Program-made: the position numbers and the translations under genes
The notes under the pieces: generated by a model
Database searches by the model: none
What the model saw: only the letters and a program-made list of their open reading frames with translations
What the model was told of the DNA's origin: nothing
In this document: positions 27,741 to 34,700 of the stretch, one piece after another
How positions within the stretch are numbered: position 1 is the first letter of the stretch
Layout: each line of letters starts with the position of its first letter
Source: Solimonas marina
GTDB lineage: Bacteria; Pseudomonadota; Gammaproteobacteria; Nevskiales; Nevskiaceae
Direction of reading: 5' to 3'
Assembly: GCF_012241385.1 (NCBI RefSeq)
Contig: NZ_JAAVXB010000002.1
Location: forward strand, 248,001-312,000
DNA: 64,000 bases

Positions 27741-27961
27741 GGGCCGGCAGCCTCGGGAACCCCGCAGTCGGTCGCCGCAACGGCGCCGCGAAGCTCACCG
27801 AAGATGCGGTGGTGGCCATGCGCGCGGAGTGGAAGCCGAAAGGCCGCGGCCGCCGCCGGCACGAAGGCCCCGGCATCAAGGATCTGGCCGCGAAGTACGG
27901 CGTCAGCTTCTACGCGGCGTGGTCGGCGCTGCACGGCTATACGTGGGGGCATGTCCCGTGA
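27737..27961 (+). CDS. Small helix-turn-helix protein
   Basis: A 74-residue protein from ATG 27737, in ATGA overlap with the gene before. NGAAKLTEDAVVAMRAEW then GIKDLAAKYGVSFYAAWSAL is the N-x-A-K-L-T...HTH arrangement often found attached to homing endonucleases or as stand-alone DNA binders. Ends TWGHVP. No nuclease motif is present. Confidence 0.65.
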   Translation: MRAGSLGNPAVGRRNGAAKLTEDAVVAMRAEWKPKGRGRRRHEGPGIKDLAAKYGVSFYAAWSALHGYTWGHVP

Positions 27962-28452
27962 CCAAGCGTGCAGCCGATGCGGTCTATGCCCGCGTGACGG
28001 ACGACGGCTCGTTCGTCGCCGCCGATCAGATCAGCCGCAACCACCTGCGGCGCAAACGCATCCGTCGCAACGCGCTCGTGCGTCTCGTCGTCAGCCAGCC
28101 CCGCGATTATTCGCAGTGGAAGAAAGCGCACGGCCTGGGCACCTACATGGCGATCAATCTCGACGACTTCGACCAGTTCGTGATGGAGAACGGCAAGGTC
28201 GATTCGCACGGCGCACTGAAGAAGCTTCAGGCGCTGAGCGGCGTCGAGTGCGACGAGTACACGGTGACGGTCGAGGGCGGCATGCAAGCGATCGTGCGCG
28301 TGCCGCGCAGCCTTGCGTTCGACGAGATGGACGAGACGATGTTTCAGGCCGCCTACAAAGGCTTCTGCGACTACCTGATCCGCACGTACTGGCATGACCT
28401 CGAGCAGTGGCAGATCGAAGAGGCGTCTCGCCTTGTGGGAAGTGGATCATGA
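27958..28452 (+). CDS. DUF1367-like phage protein
   Basis: A 164-residue protein from a GTG overlapping the preceding stop (GTGA). The pattern VVSQPRDYSQWKKAHGLG followed by an ALKKLQALSG and VRVPRSLAFDEMDETMF fits DUF1367, a family found beside NinG in lambdoid phages. Function is unknown, possibly recombination related by context. Confidence 0.6.
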   Translation: MTKRAADAVYARVTDDGSFVAADQISRNHLRRKRIRRNALVRLVVSQPRDYSQWKKAHGLGTYMAINLDDFDQFVMENGKVDSHGALKKLQALSGVECDEYTVTVEGGMQAIVRVPRSLAFDEMDETMFQAAYKGFCDYLIRTYWHDLEQWQIEEASRLVGSGS

Positions 28453-29057
28453 AGGCCGCCAAGATCAGGAAGTGCCGGAACTGCGGCACACCTTTCGAGC
28501 CGCGCAGCAGCATGCAGATCGCCTGCAAGCCGGCGTGCGCGCTGGACCTCGTGCGCGAGAAAGCGCAGAAGGTCGAAGCGCGTGCGCGCAAGGCGGCGCT
28601 CAAAGCCGTGCGCGCCGAGAATCGGGCGGCCAAGGAGCGCCTGCGCACGCGTCGCGACTGGATCAAGCGCGTGCAGGTGGTGTTCAACCGGTTCATCCGG
28701 CTCCGCGATCAGCACCAGCCCTGCATCTGCTGCGGCCGTCCCCTGGGCGGCGGCGCGCTCACCGGCGGCGGATACGACGCCGGGCACTACAGGTCGGTCG
28801 GCAGCGCGCCGCATCTGCGGTTCGAAGAGATGAACGTTCATGCGCAGCGCAAGGACTGCAACCAGTTCGGCGCCGGCCGGGCAGTCGATTATCGCCGCGG
28901 GTTGATCGCGCGAATTGGCGTCGCCGAAGTCGAGCGGATCGAACGTGACGAGACCCCACGGAAATACACGATCGACGACCTGAAGGCGCTCGAGGCCACG
29001 TACAAGCAGAAGGTGCGCGAGCTGCAGCGCGGGGGGCGGCATGGGCCGCACGGCTGA
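28449..29057 (+). CDS. ninG: NinG (Rap) recombination protein
   Basis: A 202-residue NinG/Rap homologue, a Holliday-junction and D-loop endonuclease in lambda. The N-terminal zinc motif is CRNCGTPFEPRSSMQIACKP-AC, the long basic helix follows, and the C-terminal part has CICCGRPL, then YDAGHYRSVG and HAQRKDCNQFGAG, the family signature. The start ATG overlaps the previous stop (ATGA). Confidence 0.93.
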   Translation: MKAAKIRKCRNCGTPFEPRSSMQIACKPACALDLVREKAQKVEARARKAALKAVRAENRAAKERLRTRRDWIKRVQVVFNRFIRLRDQHQPCICCGRPLGGGALTGGGYDAGHYRSVGSAPHLRFEEMNVHAQRKDCNQFGAGRAVDYRRGLIARIGVAEVERIERDETPRKYTIDDLKALEATYKQKVRELQRGGRHGPHG

Positions 29058-29436
29058 AGCAGAGCGCGAAGCGTTCACGCGCGAGGTCGAGGGCGTGCAG
29101 CTCCTGCTGCCGCTCAGCAGGCCTCCCGCCGATATCGCCGGCGGTGTCTGGATGGCGTCGCTGTGGGCGGTGCGCCGTCGGCGCCACCGCCGCGGCCGAC
29201 CGGAGCCGGTGAAGCAGGAACAGCTCGCCCTGAAGCTGCGCGTCGTCTACATGAGCCGCGGCTCGCGCCGGCCCTGCTCATACCCGTTCGAGATGGTCGA
29301 GTACGCGCGAAAGCTCCGCGGCTTCGAGTTCACCTACAAGGAAATCTCGGCGGAGCTGCAGCACAAGTTCAAGCGCCCGGTGCCGTGGATCACGGTGCGG
29401 GATTGGGTGAACTCCTATTACCGAATGCGGAGGTGA
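29041..29436 (+). CDS. Hypothetical protein with possible HTH, at the position of late regulators
   Basis: A 131-residue basic protein. The C-terminus FTYKEISAELQHKFKRPVPW followed by ITVRDWVNSYYRM looks like a helix-turn-helix. It overlaps ninG by 17 bases. In lambda-like phages this place is taken by ninH or the antiterminator Q, but I see no specific similarity to either. Confidence 0.6.
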   Translation: MGRTAEAEREAFTREVEGVQLLLPLSRPPADIAGGVWMASLWAVRRRRHRRGRPEPVKQEQLALKLRVVYMSRGSRRPCSYPFEMVEYARKLRGFEFTYKEISAELQHKFKRPVPWITVRDWVNSYYRMRR

Positions 29437-29445
29437 AAGATTGCG

Positions 29446-29637
29446 ATGCGTACGTTGAACCGACCGATGCTTGTAATCGCCAGCGTGTTTTTCATGCTTG
29501 ACGTTCCACTGGTGCTGGGCTGGTTACGGGGAGAGTTTCCAATTTTTTGGACGACGGCAGGGGCTGCGCTTTTCCAGATGACGGGGAGTGGACTCTCATG
29601 CCTGCTGCTTTCATGGCTGATGCGGGCAGAGCGATGA
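29446..29637 (+). CDS. Small membrane protein
   Basis: A 63-residue protein with two hydrophobic segments, MLVIASVFFMLDVPLVLGWL and a second around LFQMTGSGLSCLLLSWLM. A GGAGGTGAAA ribosome-binding site lies 10 bases upstream. Its stop overlaps the DUF4031 gene start (ATGA). It could be a holin or exclusion factor by shape, but there is no endolysin beside it. Confidence 0.65.
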   Translation: MRTLNRPMLVIASVFFMLDVPLVLGWLRGEFPIFWTTAGAALFQMTGSGLSCLLLSWLMRAER

Positions 29638-29903
29638 CCGTTTACGTCGACAACATGAAGGCTGCTTTCGGTCGGATGGTGATGTGCCACATGGCCGCCG
29701 ACACGACCGAAGAACTGCTAGCCATGGCCGACCAGATCGGCGTGGCGCGCAAGTGGATTCAGCGTGCGGGAACCTGCTACGAACACTTCGACATCTGCAT
29801 GTCGAAGCGGGCGCTCGCTGTGCAGGCCGGTGCCGTGGAGTGCTCGATGCGCGACATCGGACTTCTGATTCGCAGGAAGCGCGAGGCAGTGCACGCGAGC
29901 TGA
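29634..29903 (+). CDS. DUF4031 protein
   Basis: An 89-residue member of DUF4031: MTVYVDNMKAAFGRMVMCHM, then ELLAMADQIGVARKWIQ and HFDICMSKRALAVQAGA. Members occur in phages and bacteria without known function. The start at ATG 29634 is set by the family's MTVYVD opening. Confidence 0.88.
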   Translation: MTVYVDNMKAAFGRMVMCHMAADTTEELLAMADQIGVARKWIQRAGTCYEHFDICMSKRALAVQAGAVECSMRDIGLLIRRKREAVHAS

Positions 29904-29913
29904 AGGAGAAATC

Positions 29914-30120
29914 ATGAGCGAACAAACGTTGACGAAGGCTGAGTGGATCGACCGCTGCGCCAAGCGGTACAGGGACGTCGGCGGCCTGTCTGAAGACTTA
30001 GCGAAGTCGGCAGCCGAGGTGGCCTATGAAGTCGAAGATGAAGACTGGGGGCCGCGCGGCGACCCGGAAGAGGCAGCGGACGAAGACATGAGCTGCTGGG
30101 ACGACGATGGCGACCAATAG
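29914..30120 (+). CDS. Small acidic phage protein
   Basis: A 68-residue protein, MSEQTLTKAEWIDRCAKRYR then acidic (EDEDWGPRGDPEEAADEDMS). An AAGGAGAAA site precedes the start. No family recognised. Confidence 0.6.
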   Translation: MSEQTLTKAEWIDRCAKRYRDVGGLSEDLAKSAAEVAYEVEDEDWGPRGDPEEAADEDMSCWDDDGDQ

Positions 30121-30129
30121 GCACGAGCA

Positions 30130-30378
30130 ATGACTGAAAAACTCTACGCAGAGCGTGACGTGATCCAGCAGGCCGACCACTACTTTCGGCACGTCATGGC
30201 GATGACTGCCGAAGGCCTGCACAGCAAAGCCGACGTCGCCGCAGAACTGGCGCATCGGGATATTGAAATCGAGCGGCTGCGCGCGGCGCTGGAGAAGATT
30301 GCATGCCGCTCTCAGGATGACTACTTGCTGTGGTGGCAAATTGAGGCGCGCGACGCATTGAAGCCCAACTCAAATTAG
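30130..30378 (+). CDS. Small hypothetical protein before the first attC-like site
   Basis: An 82-residue helical protein (MTEKLYAERDVIQQADHYFR). No family recognised. Its last codons run into the GCCCAAC core-like sequence at 30363, as genes in integron cassettes often do. Confidence 0.55.
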   Translation: MTEKLYAERDVIQQADHYFRHVMAMTAEGLHSKADVAAELAHRDIEIERLRAALEKIACRSQDDYLLWWQIEARDALKPNSN

Positions 30379-30383
30379 AGCGC
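30363..30383 (+). other. attC-like remnant (site 0)
   Basis: A perfect GCCCAAC (R'' consensus RYYYAAC) at 30363-30369 is followed after 5 bases by TTAGAGCGC at 30375-30383, an R'-like end that is the exact reverse complement of GCGCTCTAA at 30584-30592. The central stem is missing, so this would be a collapsed hybrid site. Confidence 0.35.
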
Positions 30384-30583
30384 TGCGCGGCCAAAAAGGA
30401 GACGACGATGTACGAACCGTATGATGAGAAAGCAGCCAGCGCCGAAGACCGCGTTGCTTGGGCACTCTGCCAGATCATTGACGACGACGCGCCGATGCGG
30501 TGGACCCGCTACCGCGGCGTTGCCAACTGCATTGCCGCGATCCCATCGGTGATGGCAGACCTGCAAGAGCTGCGCGATCAGAA
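30384..30583 (+). mobile_element. Putative cassette 1 body
   Basis: The segment between matching ends TTAGAGCGC and GCGCTCTAA. It holds one small gene with its own GGAGACGACG leader, the one-gene layout expected for an integron cassette. Inferred from the flanking attC-like sites. Confidence 0.4.
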
Positions 30584-30647
30584 GCGCTCTAATACCAGCT
30601 TAACCGGCGGCTGCGCCGCCCAGGAAAAACCCGATGCAGACCGATAA
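30408..30647 (+). CDS. Small hypothetical protein, putative cassette 1 gene
   Basis: A 79-residue protein: YDEKAASAEDRVAWALCQII and later WTRYRGVANCIAAIPSVMAD are helical and soluble. AAGGAGACGACG precedes the ATG. The last ~20 codons are read from the attC-like site itself (TSLTGGCAAQEKPDADR), so the native protein is probably defined by its first 60 residues. Confidence 0.55.
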   Translation: MYEPYDEKAASAEDRVAWALCQIIDDDAPMRWTRYRGVANCIAAIPSVMADLQELRDQKRSNTSLTGGCAAQEKPDADR

Positions 30648-30694
30648 GCCAGCGGGCGGCGTAGCCGTCCGCGTTGAAGCTGATGTTGGAGCGC
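30584..30694 (+). other. attC-like recombination site (site 1)
   Basis: A 111-base imperfect inverted repeat. The left arm begins GCGCTCTAATACCAGCTTAA and ends CTGCGCCGCC (30584-30620). The right arm starts GGCGGCGTAGCC and ends GAAGCTGATGTTGGAGCGC (30655-30694). About 31 of 37 left-arm positions pair. It has the order of an integron attC: R''-L''-variable loop-L'-R'. Core ends are near consensus rather than perfect (R' GTTGGAG, 6 of 7). The one R''/R' mismatch pattern is what a hybrid of two cassettes would show. Confidence 0.6.
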
Positions 30695-30912
30695 GCTACA
30701 AGCACGGCTGCTGCGTCGACAAGGCATGCAAGCCGACGACGTGCATGGAACTGCCCACTGGCCGGACGTGCGGCGACTGCGTGGGACTGAAACGCTGCGT
30801 AGCCTTCGGCGTGACATACCCGGCTCGCACAAGCTGCGACTGGTTCCCGAGGGCATTCCGAGAGCGCTCCAACTCTCAGGTTGAGGCGCGGGTGCGGAGC
30901 GCAGCGGAGTGA
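30634..30912 (+). CDS. Cysteine-rich small phage protein, putative cassette 2 gene
   Basis: A 92-residue protein. The core GCCVDKACKPTTCMELPTGR followed by TCGDCVGLKRC and TSCDWFPRAF is a zinc-type Cys pattern seen in other phage proteins. The ATG at 30634 is within the attC-like site loop, so the first ~18 residues are encoded by recombination-site DNA. No start codon exists between the cassette junction and the Cys core until ATG 30744. This suggests capture of a gene whose translation now begins in the neighbouring site. Confidence 0.6.
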   Translation: MQTDKPAGGVAVRVEADVGARYKHGCCVDKACKPTTCMELPTGRTCGDCVGLKRCVAFGVTYPARTSCDWFPRAFRERSNSQVEARVRSAAE

Positions 30913-30941
30913 CCATCGCACTGGAGCGCGTTGTTGGGTCT
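30864..30941 (+). other. attC-like recombination site (site 2, degenerate)
   Basis: GCGCTCCAAC at 30864-30873 (reverse complement of the TTGGAGCGC that opens cassette 2) and GTTGGGT at 30933-30939 (perfect GTTRRRY). Between them CTCAGGTTGAGGCGCG recalls the CAGCTTAAC block of site 1, and TGCG...CGCA plus GCGC...GCGC can pair. The L' half lacks the GAAGCTGA segment. Confidence 0.45.
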
Positions 30942-31391
30942 CTGCATACTGATCTATGTACCCGCGCCGCGCGGTGGCTCCGCCAGAGCGTTGGCTGCGG
31001 CGTGGTGATAAGTGAGATGGTCAGCGCCGCAGGCGAGATACCTGACGCGATTGGATGGCGTTACGGCGAGAGCGTGCTTGTAGAGGCGAAGGTTTCGCGC
31101 TCCGATTTTCTGGCCGACCGGAAAAAGCCTTGGCGGTTGTCTCCTGATACCGGCATGGGGGATTGGCGATTCTTCCTGACACCGGCTGGACTGCTGTCGC
31201 CGGCCGAAATACCAGACGGTTGGGGTCTGATCGAAGTTGACGGCGCGCAGATACGACGAACACATGCAGTACCGAAAGGGAATTGCTGGCCCCAGGCCCC
31301 GAACCGTGGGAACAAACGGGCGGAAACGATCTTGTTGTGCAGCGCACTGCGCCGCGCGAACAAGGGGCCCAACACCAGCTTAAGACGATGA
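30909..31391 (+). CDS. Predicted PD-(D/E)XK-like nuclease, putative cassette 3 gene
   Basis: A 160-residue protein from a GTG overlapping the previous stop. DAIGWRYGESVLVEAKVSRS followed by DFLADRKKPWR has the D...(V)EAK pattern of PD-(D/E)XK-type nucleases, and a PDGWGLIEVDG strand follows. It could cut DNA or be a structural relative. Most of the gene lies between the GTTGGGT and GCCCAAC core sites. Confidence 0.55.
   Translation: MTIALERVVGSLHTDLCTRAARWLRQSVGCGVVISEMVSAAGEIPDAIGWRYGESVLVEAKVSRSDFLADRKKPWRLSPDTGMGDWRFFLTPAGLLSPAEIPDGWGLIEVDGAQIRRTHAVPKGNCWPQAPNRGNKRAETILLCSALRRANKGPNTSLRR
31366..31384 (+). other. attC-like half site (site 3)
   Basis: GGCCCAACACCAGCTTAAG contains a perfect R'' core GCCCAAC and the ACCAGCTTAA block also found in site 1. 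No matching right arm follows, so it is half a site, perhaps truncated by a later deletion. Confidence 0.45.
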
Positions 31392-31717
31392 CGAACAACA
31401 CGAAGCCCCCAACACAAGCCGTCGGCGTCTCCGGCATCGATGCGCACGGTTCCATGCAGGCGACGTCGGAGCCAATGCGCTCGCCGCACGGTGTGCTCAT
31501 GGCGGGCTCGCGCGACGCCGGGTTTCAGGCGTTCGTGTACGCGCGGGCCGGGCGGCCTGGGCCGGCAACGCCCGCGGGCACCGTCGAAGCGGTGTTCGGC
31601 CTGATCGGCGCATCGAACTGGTCCGATCTGGGCAAGCCCGAATGCGCGACGGCGTTCGTTGCGCTGCTCAAGGCGTATGCCGCCGGCGGCCGTTCGGTCA
31701 GCGGACCGCTTCCGTAA
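31388..31717 (+). CDS. Hypothetical protein at the end of the rightward operon
   Basis: A 109-residue protein from ATG 31388, directly after the half attC-like site. The middle SRDAGFQAFVYARAGRPGPA and EAVFGLIGASNWSDLGKPEC look globular. No family recognised. Its 3' end overlaps the convergent giant gene by 20 bases. Confidence 0.55.
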   Translation: MTNNTKPPTQAVGVSGIDAHGSMQATSEPMRSPHGVLMAGSRDAGFQAFVYARAGRPGPATPAGTVEAVFGLIGASNWSDLGKPECATAFVALLKAYAAGGRSVSGPLP

Positions 31718-34700
31718 CCTGCTCCCGCAGCCCCTTCGGCGCCGACTTGATGAATCGCTGCGAGCGGGTCATCTGCATCTCTTTCACGCGCCGCTGAATC
31801 TGCGACGGCTGGATGATGATGCGCGAGTCTGGGTTGCGCGCGTTCCAGCGCATGAGCCGCGCCCGCGCGTTGTTCACCTTGTCCTGATCGCGCTCGAAGA
31901 TGCCCTGTGCCCACTGGTCGGCGATCTCCGATGACGTCGCGCGGTTGAGCTCGATGTCCTGTCGCTGCACCTGCATGGCGCGAGATTCGCGCGCCACTTT
32001 CTCGGGGTTGAAGCCGATCGCCTTGGCGACTGAGTCTGCTACGGTCGTGTCGATGACGCGCCGGCCGCGCTGGTCTTTGTAGTAGCCGAGCTGCGCCATG
32101 AGATAGCCCTGCAACATGTTCTCCAGCGCTCCAGGGATCAAGTTACGAGCCGTCTCACCGACATCTCCTGATAGCGCACCAGCAGCGGCGTTGCCGTAAT
32201 TTTCAGCTAGCCGACCAATGGGGCCGACGGCCTCTGCAATCTCTCTGCCCTTGTCCTTCTGCGATTTCAAGCCGATGCCAGTACCGGGGATGAGGTTCTG
32301 CATGCCGAGGCGGCCCTGCACGTCGATCGGCAGGAACGTCGACACACCGTTCTGCACGAAGTCGGTCGCCTGACTGCCGAAGATCGGCGTCAGCAGTGAG
32401 CCAATCGCCTTGGCGCGTTCCTCCTTCGTGTTCCACGACAAGCCCAAGCCCTGCGCGATCGTGTCGATCAGGTCGTCGAGGTCGTCAGCGCCGGGCAGTC
32501 CGTTCGCGCCGGCGGCGAGGAAGAGCACGCCGAGCGCCATCGCGCGCTGCTGGCGCGGCAGACGCTTCAGGAACTCGAGGTACGAGATGCTGTACTGCTT
32601 GAACGTGAACAGTGTCGCGCCCACGGCGCCGCGCGCCCAATTCGGCCGGTTGCCGCGGTTGTAGACGCCCTGGGTCTCCTGTACGGCCTTCACCGCGAAG
32701 GCGTAGGCGTCTGGGACGCCGGCTTTCTCGAGCTGGTCCGGCGACAGCGTGCGTCCGATCTGGTACGCGGCGGCGAACGTCGAGCGGCGGTTGAACTGCT
32801 CGGCCAGCGCAAACATGCGTCCCCACACCACGAGCGCCTTGCGGCCGACGGTGCGCGCGGCGTCGAAGCGTCCCCAATCGCCTTCTTTGCGCATGGATGC
32901 CGCAGACAGCTCGTGGATCTGGTGCGGCTCGACCGTACCGTCCTTGATGGCACGCATCATCGCCGCGCGCAGGCCGGCATCACGGATCGCGCCCGGCCGC
33001 TGCACGGCGACGCGCATGCCGGCCGTCAGTTCCTTGCCGGCGCGGCCAGCGCCCCACTGCGCAAGGTAGGGCAGCGTCATCGTGACCGGCTGGGTCATGT
33101 TCACCATCGCCGACGCGACCGAGCCGCCGAGGAAGTTGAAGAACAGGAACGAGCGCAGCCCCTGCGCTTCCTCGCGCGGGTTCTGGATGTACTGAATCAG
33201 GCGGCCGGCCTGCTTCTGCACGTCGCCCTTGTCCTTGGGGATCGCTGCCCACGCCTTCGTCATTTCGCCCATGTGCAGGTTCGACGACGCGGCCCGTGCG
33301 TTGCTGGTCAGGAACTGCGCGAGCACGCGCTTCAGGTCCGGGTTGTAGCCCTCGATGCCCTTGCGGTGGATCAGTCGCTTCAGCGCCGACCGGTTGTTCT
33401 TGGTGAGCTTCAGGTATTGCTGGAACGCCTCGTCCTTATCCATGCCGGTGACGCCGGCAAACAGTTCCAGCGTCTCGGGTGTCATGCCCTTGAACATCTG
33501 GTAGGTCTCGTCGTTCACGACGCCGGTGCTGACGGTGTCGTTCGGGTACTGCTCGCGCATCAGGCGCTCGACGCGGTTGCGCTCGCCGGCGGTCTCATAC
33601 ATCCCGAAGTAGACCGTCTCGCCGGCCTTGTTCGTGACGTGCAGTGAGTATTCGCCGAAGCGCATCAGCGGCGCGTAGCCCTCCGCCATGAGCTGACGCA
33701 CGCGGCCGATCTTCTGATCGAACTGCGTCGCGATATCCGGCGCCGCAGCGGCGAGAATGTCGCGCGCCGCTTCAAGCGTGTCGGCGGCGGCAGCCTGGCG
33801 CGCCACGGCATCCGAGATGCCCGGCCGTGCCAGCTTCACCATGTCAGTGATCGCGACGTCGCTCAGGCTCTTGTTGATCGCCGCGCGCGCCTGCCGGTAC
33901 AGGCGGACCTGCTTCGGGTTCAGCTTGAACCGGTCGCGCAGTTCGGCATCGGTGAAGACCTTCTGATCGTCGAGCGTGCCGCGGAAGATGGCATCGGCGA
34001 CCGGCTTCAGGTCGCGCGGACTCGCGCCAGACTTGGTCAGATCGCCGAACGTTTCGAAGCGCGGCAGGATTTCCTGCGCGGCATCGGCGGCACCGAGCGC
34101 ATAGCGCGAAACATCGGTGAGGTATTCCTGCGTGCGGTTGAACACGCGGCCGAAATCCTTGTCGACCTGAGCCTTGTGGTACTGCGTGCCGACCGTCTCG
34201 TGCCACCAGCGGTTGAACGTGCGGCGCGTGTCGAGGAAGTCGCCGAGCTTCTGGCGCACGTCGGCGATCGACTGCGGCGCGTTCGCGTCGGCCAGCGAGA
34301 ACAGCGGACGATCGGCTTGCGCGACATCTGCCGCGGTCTTATATTCAGTACCGAGGCTCCGCGCTGACTGAACCACCTTACCCAAGTAGAGGGGACCGGT
34401 CGTAGTCAGTTCGGGGCCTTCGTCGTTTCGCACGTAGCGCAGCAGGCCGCTATCGGCCCACGCTTTGAAAGTCTTCTCGGCGTTTTCCTTGCTGTAGACA
34501 CTCGCGATGCGGTTCACCACCGCGCGGCCGCTCTGCTTTCCGATGTGAACAGCGGCGATCACCGGATTACCGATGCGATCCGCGAGCTCAGTCACCACCA
34601 CGAGGCCCGTATCGCCGCGTTCCGATTGGAAAACCGCGAGCGGATCGTAGAGCTGCGATGGCAGGCGCTTCAGCATCTCCGGCGTGATACCGAAATCTTT

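Noticed and set aside
29446-29637. Holin
   Set aside because: Two hydrophobic segments fit, but there is no endolysin or spanin next to it and no family match.
30578-30921. Minus-strand frames (~110 residues) over the attC-like site
   Set aside because: They arise from the inverted repeat itself; peptides ending in a FNADGYAAR-type sequence are a common false gene call at attC sites.
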